DNA from: Motacilla alba alba
Taxonomy: Eukaryota; Chordata; Aves; Passeriformes; Motacillidae
Direction: 5' to 3'
DNA: 64,000 bases
Assembly (NCBI RefSeq): GCF_015832195.1
Contig: NC_052017.1
Span: 9,190,790-9,254,789, forward strand
The position numbers and the translations under genes are program-made. The notes beneath the pieces were generated by a model. That model was not told the origin of the DNA. It worked only from the letters and a program-made list of their open reading frames with translations, and ran no database searches. Below are positions 50,571-63,300 of this stretch, piece after piece. How positions within the stretch are numbered: position 1 is the first letter of the stretch; the number at the start of each line of letters is the position of its first letter.

Positions 50571-53480
50571 ATGACTTAATTATGTCCTAATAAGTCAAAA
50601 TCTCTTTGAAATACATGTATGACCAAGTCATAGCATAATTATATTATAAAAGTTATTCAGCTGTTTTTCATCTTCTTAAGCAATGCATGTTCCAAAACTA
50701 ATAAACCTATACAGCACAAAATTAATTACCCAAATGGCTAATTAATAAAGAATAGACACTTTCCACACCAAATACAAGTGACACTTTTCCATTCTTTTTT
50801 AACCAAAGCTTTTACTCTCCTTTCTTTCCAGAAGCAAAGTGCTTTCCTTCAAAATTAACCACGAAATCCTCATCCAAAGGCACCAATTGCCATCCACTGC
50901 CTGAAGGAGAAGCCTAGAGCTGTTTGGGCTAAATACCTAAGCCTCTGAGTTGCTGAAACTATGTGAAATTATCCCATATTCAAAGCTGAAGCATCCAACT
51001 GGATAGGTCCTGTGGTGACAATACAGAATACAAATGTCAGTGACTAGAAAATTAGATTTACCATACTTCAGACATCAGTTTAGAGCACACAAGGAAGCAA
51101 TTAGAACAACAACAGGAACCCTACAAGAACCACTTTATCTGGAAGATTTCTATACTTCCCCCACAAGCCACGTGACACCTCAAAAGAACTGCTGTGTAAA
51201 AGACCAAAGTGACAGGAAACTTCCTCCTGAAGTTTAAAGACAATTTAAAGCTCAAGGCTGGGATACAAGAGCAGTGTGTGGGCAGGCAACCCTTTGCAAG
51301 AGCAAGGCCTGCCTTGCTGCAGGGAGGCTCGTCACTAATGTGACAGATGGCAGAGCACAGCACACGCCCGTGTTCTGGCACACTGCAGGCACTGCCTATC
51401 ATTTGGTTGCACCTGTGTCTTTCTCTACTCAAAGATTAAAGTCCTGGGAAGCTGAACATATTTTGCTTCCATTTTTTGTCTCTTGCACACAGTTCCGCTG
51501 GCTCTCGATTCTCCGAGGTCTCCACCCAGGCCAGCTGGCAGCTCAGGAAAAATGGGATGTACATTCAGACCTGGTGAGAGCAGACAGCCCATCACCCACC
51601 TCCAGGCAGATGCAAAAACCCCTAATCCATTCCTATAGGCTGTGTCTCACCAGGAATCTATTTACATACTCATTGTCTCAAGCTTTGGATATTTATCCTC
51701 GTGCCTCCTCGTGATATCCCATGATGTAGCTTAAACTACAAGATTTTGTTCTCACTACAGGCTTCTCTTTTTCATATCACTGATTCTTTCACTAGTATTT
51801 CTTCACACCATTTCTTCATTGCCCAAGCAGATCCCTCCCAGCTCCAAAAAAGCATTACTCCCTGAAGTGCTGACTGAAGTGGAAGTATTATCTCCCGTAC
51901 ATTCACCAGAACATTCCCTGCTAAACATACCTTTGGGATGCTTAATATTTGTGCAAAAAGATGACAGGACTGACTCCAGCACAGTTAGCAATGCATTTTA
52001 CATCCCAGAGTGTTTCCTCCTCCTGGGTTAGTCTTGCCCCTTCCTGTGGGCTATTTCTCCAAATATTTTCTAAGTCGTTTGGGATTTCAAGTGTCTCCTT
52101 TCACATGTTGCCAGGCCCACCTGTACCTCACCAGCAGATTCCAGAAGCACATTCTGAGGTGTGTTGTGCAAATCATTACAAAATGCTGAAAAGCACCAGG
52201 TAAGCATCTCCAACCAAGCAGAAGTTGCTGGTCAGTGACTGACCCCAGGAAGACATCTGCTCAAATCAGAGCACGAGGGGACTCAGTGACAGCAAAACAG
52301 GAGAACCTGCTGCCCATGGGGTCTCCAAAAGTTGCAGGTCCCCTCCAGGAGTGGTTTTGCTGCACCAGGTTAATGATGCACGCACCAGGTTAAGGACTTC
52401 CACACAGACAGTATCTGTACAACTTCCTTTCGAGAATCCAAGTCTCAAAAACTTCAAACTCATGATTTAATCATGTTTACTGTGTATTCTTAGCCCAGTC
52501 AAATGATAAAATTAGGTCATATGAAATCCTTTTAGGGTTTTGGTTTTTTTTTGACAAATGCTTCTTATCTGTTTGTTGCTATCCTTTTTTCTTTAATTTT
52601 TTTAGTGAGGTAAAGACTTATAAGCAAGCAGATGAAGTACACATACTTTAGCTTTTCCCCAGAAATTAAGGTTATTTTTTCTGGAGTCTTTCTATGACTT
52701 CTTAAAAATTGCTGCTCTAAGACTGTATTGAATAAATTTCACTGCAAAGCACCTGGAAATAAAGTGAGGCAATCTCAAATTACCTCACATAAATAGTTTC
52801 TGGCTTTTGCTGCTACTTAGTTCCAGCAGTGTTGTTATTCCTCTGCTGCATACATCAACTATGCAGAGCTAATCTTTTTTGCAGACGTAGTATTGAAGGA
52901 GGGAGAGCAAACCATTTTTGGCTTTACAATAAACTTCCATTTTTATTTCTACACTGGGTAGCAAAACACCTTTGCATTAGTCCATGCAGCAACGGATGAA
53001 GTAAGATATGTATGGAGTTTGATCTCATTTTTTTTCTCAACTATTCACAATTTTATTGCATTGAAAGGTTTTATTTCTTTTTTTAACTTTGCTTTTATTC
53101 CTAATGAGAAAGAGTACCCTTAAATGGGTTGGAAAAAAAACAGATAGAAAAGCCCTGGATGATCTGCCAGAATCTCAGGTCTCTGCTACTGCAGAGGCTG
53201 TTCACAACAGAAGATAAAGGTTAAAGAGAAACCAGATGGATGTACCAACCTGCACAAAGAAAACAGGCAGAAACAGAAACTGAAGACAGTGTTGTGGGAA
53301 GCAGCTCAGCTATGGTTGTGGGAAACAATCAATAACTCTGACAAGGAGGAATACCATTGAAAAATATAACAGTAAAAACAACAACAACAAAGCACCTCAG
53401 GAACTGAGGATGCAGCAGTGAGTGTCAATAATAACTTGGTTTTGAAAGCACCTCTGCATTTCCTCTGTTTTAGAGAATGT
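50571..53480. other. Unannotated DNA with a GC-richer segment
   Basis: No gene supported. About 51240-51720 is less AT-rich and holds a 146-codon frame (51274-51714, + strand) with no recognisable domain. A further two-copy echo of GCACCAGGTTAA occurs at about 52360-52395. Confidence 0.45.
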
Positions 53481-53535
53481 TGTCAGCACTGATTAAAAAA
53501 CACTGACAACATGTCAGCATGATTTAAAAAAATAT
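53477..53535. repeat. 31-bp direct repeat containing a 10-bp inverted repeat
   Basis: ATGTTGTCAG (53477-53486) and CTGACAACAT (53503-53512) are exact reverse complements around a 16-base spacer. In addition TGTCAGCA-(CT)-GATT-A-rich (from 53481) recurs 31 bases on (TGTCAGCATGATTTAAAAA from 53512). The two symmetries overlap, so the arrangement probably arose by a templated slippage event. Confidence 0.7.
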
Positions 53536-53726
53536 CCAAACAAACAAATTAGCCTTCACTTCTTCTGCCCTCCTTTTCTACAAAATGGCCATATATATTT
53601 CAGGGTTTGGTAAGCATTTCAGTAACAGAAGATGGTGTTAGTAGAGCACTGCCACCTTCATTGCTTTTGTGTCCAGGAAATTCCTTTGATTTCATACTAG
53701 AAAACCCATTTTACACAAAACCTAAG

Positions 53727-53801
53727 TTTGGATGGGGTTTCCATAAGAAGTTTCATATTGTTCATTTGGATGGGGTTTCAATAAGAAACTTCACATTTCA
53801 A
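53727..53801. repeat. Two-copy tandem duplication, 38-bp unit
   Basis: The first copy starts TTTGGATGGGGTTTCCATAA (53727) and the second TTTGGATGGGGTTTCAATAA (53765). They differ at about six places over 37 bases. They lie in a 123-codon frame (53607-53978, + strand) that shows no other sign of being a gene; a 38-bp unit would shift the frame between copies. Confidence 0.85.
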
Positions 53802-56800
53802 ACGCAATCTTTGGCACAAAAATTTAGAAAAATGGAAGGAGGAATGGAACTGTGTATTTACAGCGCTGTTTTATTTCACAAGACATATGTTTTTCTAGAA
53901 AATCTCTGCTTCGCCCTCACTGAGCACACTTTGGTTTCCACAGAGGAGTGCACACACTCATGTTTTTCTTGGAAATAAGAACTAGTGGCTTTCAAGTCCT
54001 GGCATTTGACCAGAGGTGTTCCAAGGGAAAGTAGCTCCTGAGATCTATGCAAGCCTGGATGTCAGGTTTGCAAATCAAGTGTTTTGCTTAGTAGGTCTGC
54101 TCCAATTGCACCACATTATGTGCAAACATAAACACAGCCAGAATTTAGCTGAGAAACATTTTGTCTTCCTTCAAAATCTATATTCACATTTACACAGTCT
54201 CTTTCTCTTTCCTTTGCAAGAAAACATTCTGTCACACCAAATGTTCCCACACTATTGATATTTACTCGTTCTGTGAGTTTTGTTCTCTCCAGAATGGCAA
54301 AGTTCCTTCCTAATTAGGATCTCCTCACACCAAATACTTTCTTCCTTAGATCCAACCACACTTTCTGTCTCCCTCTTGAGGGAGAAGGACCAAAGTAATA
54401 CAGGAGAGTGCAGGACAGCATTTGAACCTAATGGTCCTTTTCCCACTGGGTGGTTTGAGTGCAGTGATCCTGCTTGTTCACATTTCAGCACAGGAGCTAC
54501 CAGCAGCGTGAGCACCAAGCTGTACCACACACAGCTCTGTGCCACACCAGGCCCCAGGCTAAGGTCAAGGCACAGGTAGGATAAATGGGAGAAGAGCCCA
54601 GCAGGGCTGTTACAAACACACTGTTTGCACAACAGTCACTTCAGCCCGCACAGACGTATCCTCAGGGGCTGTGGCATGGACCAGATGGCTTTCCATTCAC
54701 ATTTCCTGCTGTTCCCATCATGGCTATCCTTAAAAGGATTTATTGCCCAGTAACAAATGCACCTATTTTCCTGAATAAACTCCCAAACAAACATGGTTTT
54801 GTATTTCTGCTAAACACAGCCCTACATTACAAATGTAAGGCTTTGTTCTTTGCAAAGAAACAGAGAGCAAGAGGTGAAAGTAAGAACAACAAGGTATTAG
54901 AGAGACGCTAAGAGATTTCTTTCCATCAGTGCAAACCGTGGAAGACAACAGGGATAGAACTACTCTTGACCTACTTTTGTCAGAAAATAAGAATGGAATT
55001 CTGTCACATACTTTACTGTACAGAGATGAGGTGCTGGAACAAACACGTAGGATGAGAAGCAATAAGGCACAAGCCTGGTAACATCATCATCACAACAGGA
55101 TTCAAAAAGACAATTATGCCTGAGGTGTCACAGGCAGGCAGGAAGGACAGGGGGAGAGAGATGGCAGGTGATATTTTGACTTTGCTGAAATCAGTAGAAT
55201 TTATGCATCAATCTGACTCAAGGTGTTGTGTTTCAGCATTTCCACAGAGTAAATCTCATGGACTAAAATGTATTGTTTGCTATTTTTATGACAGATCACC
55301 AACCCAACTTAGTATGGGAGACTTAAATACTTTGTATTATAAAGCTCCCATGCTAGTATTCAAAAGCTTATTTTGCAAATAAATGGAGGTCAAGCCCCTA
55401 CAAACTACAAAACGTTGCACATGCTAAAACCTGAATATCATAGCATCTCCTGTGTCATGCATATGCCTTGTAAAGTGAATTACAAATATTTTCAGAAATT
55501 ACACATATGCTCTAAAAACGTCAGATCTTGCTGACACGAGGAAAAGCACAGGAAGAGTTATGGGAGCAATATGCCACAGATGAAAACTCTCCAATGAGTA
55601 TGTTTTGATTAATGCTGCTGCTGTTGCATTCACTAATGAATGACAGGCAAGGTCACAAGTAATTTCAGTAGTCCTATATACTATAGCCTCTGTATAAAGC
55701 CAGTCCCATACATTCCAGGAGCTTTTCCCTGAGATTTACTAAAATACTTCAGAAACCAATAGTGTCTATAAAGCTGTGGAATTTACCTCAGATATTTGGT
55801 TACATAAAGTCATAAGAAATCATACCTCATCTTTTCATAGGAAAGATCAAGAAATCTTAAAAGTCTCAAAGTTATTAAACTCATTTTTCTTTCTACAGCA
55901 CATTGTCTTACTTGCACAATCTTAAGAGCTAAAATGAAATGTTCAGCTTTAAACTAATGAAGCAATAGTCTGAGGACAGGGACTACCTGGCAAAGCTGGA
56001 TCATTATGTTACTTTGCCTGCTGAGACAAGCTTAATTAAAATGTGTCTGCAAAAACTCTCTATTACTTTTTATTTGAAAAGTAAATTATAAAACACCAGA
56101 AATCCATAAGTTACTTGTACCTTCCTGCCACTCAGCCAAACCCCATTTACACAAGACTTAATTGCGGATATTAGGTGAGATGAGCAGCGAGGAGTTTTTA
56201 GTTTATTTGCATTTCACAAAGTTAAACCCCCATAAGGGAATACCAATTTCATACCATAGCTTTAGCAAGTCCACAACAGCATGGTTAACGATTTGAACTC
56301 CCTACATATTCTTCACTCTCATGCTGAAATTCCCCTCAATTCACTAACAGCCAAGAATGATTTCTGTCACATCAGCTCTGAGCCACTCCAGCTTGTTTGT
56401 AACAGATGTTATTACCAGCTAAAGAAGAGCTCTACCTCCAAACTGCCCTCTCCCAGCAGCCAGCATGAAACACACAATGAGTAAATATTATCTCTTCAGC
56501 CAACAGTTTTATTTACCACTATTCTAAGCAGCTTAAGAATGCCAAAAGTTGCTTACTTTTCAGACATGTTCAATGCCACCTTATTTTACTGGGGTCTATA
56601 TCAGCTGCAACTCCTGCTTTTAATCTCAACCACTCCTATTTGCATAGCTAAACAGAAACAGACTGCTGCAGAGGAGGGAAGAAGGAAATAATACATTTTA
56701 TGCATTTAGTACCTGGCCATCTGGTACCTCAGAAATGTGTTCAACTTCAAAACAGCAAGAAAATAAAATGAGGGAGCCAAAAGAGGCTTTGCTGAAGCAA

Positions 56801-58847
56801 AAATGCATTTATTTATATAAACAGCAATTGGCAGCTGATGCAGTGGATACATAAATCCAGTTGTTAATGCACAGGGACTGTATGAATAGAAATGCCATAG
56901 GTAAGCAGTTGCAATGGAAATTAGAATGAAGTCTCTGTCCATGCCATCCCTATTGAAATTATTTTTCCCCACACACAATCTTCTCTTCTGTGTGTCACAG
57001 CAAGAGGGGCAAAAAACCACAACCCTTAAGGTGATTCCCTTCACTTAGGGAAGAAAACACAAGAAATGCAGTCATGTTTAACAGCTTTAGTGTCCTCAAC
57101 ATTTGGTGGATGTCTCAGGAGAAACAGAGAGAGTAAGTGACATTTCTCTTTAGCAGACTACATGACTTCAGTACTGAAGAGAGAGGGAGTCATTCTGCTT
57201 TGACCAAAAGCCTTAAGTCAGGTACAGATAAATGGGTTAATCTGCAGAGAAAGGTGGTGATTGCATCACAAAAAGAACTCAGATGGGAGGAGGCTCTTTA
57301 CAGCTTTCAGCAAACTCCTGAACTTCTCTGAAGCTCTCTCTTTTTTGCCCCCTGAAAGATGCATGGGGGAAAAATGCATCAAGCTGTGTTTGATATGAAG
57401 CCACAAGTTTCCTGATTGCTGCAAGGGAGATATAATTATCCAATTTCCCTATATTAATGATTTTTAAATGAATTTAATTAATTAATTTTGAATTTGAATT
57501 TTTTTCAGCTCTCATCTGCACTTGTCAGCAACTGAAGTTCTGTGATTCTTGCCACACACATACAAAAAAAACAGTAACAGATGTCAAAATGTCAGAAATA
57601 GAGTGGTGCTACTATACCTGGTTGGGGCAGAAATTATGAAGTAGTACAGAGTAATTCTGGAGATAAAGGTAAAATATGAGTAATGTAATCTAGATTAGTT
57701 ACTGGTTTTAATAAATGAATACTATTTGTTATGTGAGTTCACCCAGATTAGGAAGCTGTTTGAAATTTACAATTTTTACCAGACATGACAAAATATTTTG
57801 CTGCTCTCAAACCCAAGTCCTGTAACATTTCAAGATGAGCATCTCGGGTTTTACTGTCAAATAAGCTGATAGCTTACTCAGCTGTTCAGAAATCGTATGG
57901 AAAATGAAAACGCTCAGAGGAAGGCAAAGCATCAGCATACAACCTTTTCTACCACAAAAGATTTAATAAAAGACAAAAAAGATTAAAATTTTATTAAAAT
58001 TGCCTCAGTCCTTAACTCTCTAAGTTTATTGCAAATGGTAAAACTTGACCAGATATAATGAAATTGCAGTCTTCAAGTAACACCATTAGACTGCTAAACA
58101 GGTACTAACCCTTGCCAATTCTGAGTACAAAACAAAGCTAAATCAACACTGTCCTTGCAGTTTGTTTGCACTTGGCAGGCATACACAATTCTCTAGGCAT
58201 ATATTTGTATGTATACATACCCTACCAAACAGCATTTTATAGGTTTCTAATGCTTTATAATAAATTACACCAAAAAAAGGGGAAAAAAGTCAAGAACACT
58301 AAGGTACAAAGTAAAGGAGAGCTACCAAATGCTCACTGGAAGCAGAATTCAGCAGGACACTTTGGGCTGGTTATTTATATAAAAGCATGTGACAGCAATA
58401 GAGAAATACACTCAGCAGCTTTTCTGGGAGAAAACAAGGGCTTTTCATGACCTGTCATAGAGCTATGGGTCCAAAGATGGCAAAATGGCAAAGGTCCTGA
58501 TTTCTTCTTAAGAGAAATCCAGTAAAGACTGGATTTTGGAAAGTCTCATTTCATTGTCCCTAAAGAGGTGGCAGGTTGATAAATCACAAGGTCTTCAAAA
58601 TAAACCAATTTAGAAGCCAAGTAGTGAGTAGGAATACAAAAACAGCAAGAAAACAATGGCACAAAAATCAGAAAGATAAAAATGTAGCATGTGACATAAA
58701 GGAACAGGTAAAAAGGACATGCTATAAAGACACAAGAATAGTATGGAAACAGTCATGAAACAGATGGTTCAATCCTTCCCAGTTTCTCCTTCTACAGTTG
58801 CTAGATCACCCAGAGCTCCCTCAGAAAACAGTCCATACGTAACAGTA
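53802..58847. other. Unannotated DNA (about 5 kb)
   Basis: No gene or named repeat supported. About 54400-54660 is somewhat GC-richer, with overlapping open frames on both strands (up to 126 codons), all unrecognised. The remainder is AT-rich and featureless at the level that can be judged by reading. Confidence 0.45.
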
Positions 58848-59115
58848 GTGAAAAGTGAGAAGGGTTAATGGTTCTAAACTAGAGTAGATTTAGACTAAGT
58901 GTAACACAGAATTTTTATACAATGAGGGTGGTGAAACACTGGCACAGGCTGCCCAGAGAAGTGGTGGATGCACCACCCCTGGAAAAATTCAAGGTCAAGT
59001 TGGATGGGGCTCTGAGCAATCTGATCTGGTTTAAGAAGTCCCTGTTCATTGCATGGGGGTTGAACAAGACAAATTTTAAAGGTGCCTTCCAGCCCAAACC
59101 ATTACATGATGAAAA
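58848..59115 (+). mobile_element. CR1 retrotransposon 3' tail
   Basis: Only the last 0.27 kb of a CR1 3' untranslated region remains. It carries AGTAGATTTAGACTAAGTGT, then ACAATGAGGGTGGTGAAACA, CACAGGCTGCCCAGAGAAGT, AGTTGGATGGGGCTCTGAGC and TAAAGGTGCCTTCCAGCCCA, ending with CAAACCATTACATGATGA, a diverged terminal repeat. It is strongly 5'-truncated. The 73- and 60-codon frames across it are accidental. Confidence 0.93.
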
Positions 59116-59499
59116 TAACCCATGTAAACTTGGAAAATATTAGTATGATTTTCTGGCTACAAAAAAAATGGAAAAAAGAAAAAAAAATCCTGCACTTGGT
59201 TCAAAAATAAGAGCCATCATAGTTATACCACAGGAAAAATATATGGATTGTTTTTAAAAGATCAGGCAATGCTCTCTGGGACCTTTTTCATAAAAATAAG
59301 TGCATGAGAGTAAGAATTGCACATTACTCAGGAAAATTACAAATAGATGACCATGAGAAAACACTCAAACTGTTTCAGCTTCATTTTTCATTAGAAAGAA
59401 ACCTGTAATCAGGCAATTAATTACTATGCACTAGGAAAAAGAAGAAAATGAAAGCTAAAATGAAGTAAGTGAGCATTTAACCATATTCTACATGTTCAA
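59116..59499. other. Short unannotated spacer between two CR1 copies
   Basis: AT-rich with A-rich runs (59159-59188). No supported feature; some of it may be decayed sequence of the older CR1 that follows. Confidence 0.4.
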
Positions 59500-60380
59500 A
59501 TCACAGGCCTGATGAAATTAATTTTTAGAAAACCCACTAAAGGAAATTTAGAGCACTTAATACTTAAGAGGACTTGTGGGAAAAAAATGTAGCTCAAGGA
59601 GGCTGGAAAAAGCAAATCAAAATACTTCTCTTCAGAATGAAAGAAAATTTAAAGTTTTGGGAAATATAAACTACTCCATTTAAGCTGAAGTCTCAGAAAA
59701 ACACTGCAGCAAATAAAAAGCACCCAGAAGATAGGACAAGTTACATAAGCAATTTGAATTTTTAAATAACAGATTGCTAAATCAAGTTGATTTTCACCAT
59801 GACAGATAAGAGCCCTTGTGCAAAGGAACAAGCCAGTAGATGTCTTATTTTCACCTTAGCAGGGCTTTTGGTACCATCTCACACAACACTCTCATTAGCA
59901 AGTCTAAATGAACCCTCTAAAATTGGTAAAACTAGTTTGAAAAACATATTTAGACCTAGCAATGGATAAATGTCAAAACAGAATGGCAGAAAAGGCATTA
60001 TCAAGGCAGATTGTGAGGTGGGTCTGCCCTGGTCTAGTAGTACTTATTCAGTAATTTCATTAATCATTTAGATGATGGAACCTAGTAAATGCTTATCAAA
60101 TGTGACATTTCTCTGCACACAACACAGAGCCTGAAGCCTCTTTCAAGCCCCTAGAAAACAAGATTAGGATCAAAATAATCTTTTCAAATTGGAAAAATGG
60201 CATAATATAAAGGACATGATTCAGTAGGGAGAAATTTGAGATGCTATGCCTGTACCTAGGTAGTCATAATCAGCTGTATAAGATACAGAATTGTCATCTT
60301 GAATCTTCCCGATGAGAAATTTAGGAATTTTAATGGACTACTTACATGAGGCATCATTATCACGCCTTTATAAAGCATAA
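59500..60380 (+). mobile_element. Ancient CR1-like reverse-transcriptase region, heavily decayed
   Basis: A string of short matches lies in the correct order for a CR1-type ORF2. GATGAAATTAAT at about 59511 is the pre-RT segment. GAAATATAAACTACTCC...AAAACACTGCAGCAAATAA (59660-59716) corresponds to the GNYRPVSLTS...KILEQII part. At 59864-59893 the frame reads AFGTISHNTL, for the usual AFDTVSHNTL. At 60056-60079 it reads FINHLDDG (usual FINDLDEG), and at 60321-60341 LGILMDY. Many indels and stops separate these pieces, and the PQGS box and the catalytic FADD box are not readable. Divergence is much greater than in the other copies here, so it is likely an old copy inherited from before the bird radiation. 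Confidence 0.8.
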
Positions 60381-63300
60381 AGTTTAGTTAAATATTACTT
60401 GTCTTTTCAGAAAAGAGACATTGTTACGAGTCCTAATGTATTTAAATATTCAAAATATGTACAAATCCTTGGATGGAAAACAAAAGGCAAGTTTATAATA
60501 ATTCTGCATAGGTTTTGTGAAATACTTTTTTCTCCCACAACACAAAAATATCAGGTTCATGCGAGGCAGAGACTCATATAATTATGTAAAACTATCAGTC
60601 AGGGATGAATCATCACCAAAACAAGGTCTGACAATCTCTTTTCACAAGTAGATGGAGGAGCAGCTAGTAGCCATCTGGAAGCAGCGATTTCAGATGCTCA
60701 CTTGATAACTCAAATCAAGTACAAGACTTAATTTCCCACCTTTGGAGCCCCAATGCCATCCTCAGATCCATATTACCAACAGAGCACAAGCATACTTGCT
60801 AATCACAAGAAATGCTTCCAGTTGGATAGCTTTAGCTTTAAAAATGTGAGCAAAACTCAAGAGATCAAAGATTTAAATAGCCTGCCTCATAACAAATGAA
60901 GCAAAGTGGATCTCTCCTGTTGTTATAATTATGCTTATAAATACATATCTATGGCTTCCATTAAATGTCCCTTACCTGATTTATTTTCTCTGCAGTGAAC
61001 TTTTATTCTTAAAAGTACTTAATTATTACAATTTTCAGATATCTGTGAATTAAGAGTTTGGTTTTTACTTAAACCAAGGGGAATGGCAAAAGTGGCAAAA
61101 CTAGTCTTGCTCATATCTTTAGTGTCTAGCTGGTGTACCTTCCAGCTGCTCATCTGTAAGATTACAACTCCCAGGATTCTTTAAGAAAGAAAGGTTTTTG
61201 CAGAGAAAATATTTAGTCCTGAGGCTAAAGGATGAAAAATCTTTATAAATGTGCTAAATTTTTTATCACACCAAAATAACACATACAAGCTTACATCTAG
61301 AATTTTAAAAACTTCTTTTGATTATTTAATGATCATGCATGCACACTACATCTCCAAACCTGTTCTAATTCCTGGCCTTTGCTGAGTTTAATCCCACACA
61401 CAGATATATTAGTACACACACACACACAGAGCAACCTGAAGCAAAGGCAAATGATGGATGAGCTGAGAGGCCACATTGATTCCCTCTGCTGTAGTGCAAG
61501 TCAGGATGAAGTACAGCACCCTTATTAGAGATGCTGTCCATTAACTTTTCCTTGCTCTACAAGTCCTTAGTTATAGCATATTAGCAGTGCATGCCTGACT
61601 GAGCACTGCTCTAATTTAAAACTGAAACAATGCTTGCATCCCACCGCGAGCAATATTAATTAACATCTTTCTTCTGTTTTCCCTCAACTCTCCTCCTGAC
61701 ATTTCCAGGTAAAGTTAAATAAAAATGTATGTCAATATGTAAAAGCTGGCTATTGGCAAATGTGTCATGTAATTGAAGCAGTGGATGTTGAATGTCAATT
61801 AAAATAGTTTCCCTTTGGAAACTGAGTGTGTTTATCCATAATATATCATGTTATGGTCTTTGTTAATAACAGTGATCATAGCAGGCAGTCTTTGCACATT
61901 GGACAAGTTGATAATATCACAAAATATATATGCTTGCTTAAGGAAGCTCTTAAGTAAGGTAAGAACTCATTTGTGCATTTATTGATAAACCAGCTAAGTC
62001 AAAAAAAGAAATACATAATTAAAAAATGGCAAATTGAGGTGGTCCATTACTGTTCTGAAGACAACCAGATTAAGCAAAGTCTGACTGCAAGATGAAAAAT
62101 TCAAATGATGCCAAATTACATAATTAAATGGTTTCTAGAAGTGCTTCATATTTGAGAAAATACATCAGCTGGTCTTAAAGTTTTTTGTTCTTTTTTTAAT
62201 GAATTTTTCTTTATTTTAAGCTACCTGGATAAAAGATCTCAAAAATGTAAAAAGGCCATACTGAAACACCTTCTAAAAATACACCTTTTCCATCAGAAGT
62301 ATTATATCCCTATATAGTATATAAATAATACAAGCATATCAATCAACAGTGGCAGCCACTTCTGGCTTCTTTTTTCTGCTGTCTGAAAACCAAGCCAGTA
62401 GGTTTTTTTAATGGAGCGCCCTTCTTAGAAAATGGCTTCTTTGTAATATAATTATCTAGTTAAAAATATGGGGGAGTGCCACAAAATAGGTTCTGATCAC
62501 CTTTAACAAGAGGAACTCAATTTGTAATTTAACTGGCCCCCATGTAACTTAATATAACTTGGCAATACATTTTCAATTAACATGTAAGTACATTAAGCTC
62601 ATGTAAAATTCAAAGAGCAAGAAACTGAATTAATACATAAATATAGTCCAAGATCTGAGAGACATTCCCACAGCATGCAGAAACAGAGCTTTGTGTGTCA
62701 CCTGCTATTGAGCACATATTCAATTCCTTACTATAATTTAGTAAACTAACGGATTTCCCTCATTGCCTGTGTTAGATATCTGCAGAAGGATACAAATTTA
62801 TTACAGCCAGTCACACACATGGCTTGTCACTCCCAGCTGCAGGGTGCCACACAACCAGCTCCCAGTTCCAGTGTTGGCTGAGGTGACAATGTCACCTAAC
62901 TGCAGGAGATCAATGTCCACTGATCTCCCATGACCAGGTGAGTATCACACAAGAGTATTTACACTCAGCTTCCAAAGGGGCAAAGGGATTTGATCACCTG
63001 CAAGCCCTGAGAGTCAAGAGCTGGTTCTATCTGGATCCAGGCACAATCCCAGCTTTTGTGGCTTCACCTGTCTTCACAAGTCCCAGCTGTAAGACTGTAG
63101 GCTTGTGTCCAGTGGCTTCAAAGAAGCCACATCCTCAGGTGGTTTACAAGCCAAACACTTATCAATTACAGCAAATGAAAGAAGAAATGCAATGCCTAAA
63201 TATTGACTGGAAGTAGTGTATTCAAAACACGAGGTGGCAGAGGCTTCTGAGCAGATCCTGGTGCAGCGCCAACCAAGTTTTAATGGAACAGTTCCAGCAA

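Noticed and set aside
51274..51714. 146-codon open frame on the + strand
   Set aside because: Lies in a less AT-rich segment where stops are rarer; composition looks random and no family is recognised.
52355..52400. Tandem GCACCAGGTTAA copies as a functional dyad
   Set aside because: Only about 12 bases repeat once; too short to separate from chance.
58565..58760. Lys-rich frame as a further CR1 ORF2 linker segment ahead of the 58.85 kb copy
   Set aside because: The A-rich composition makes it look similar, but no ordered motif match could be found.
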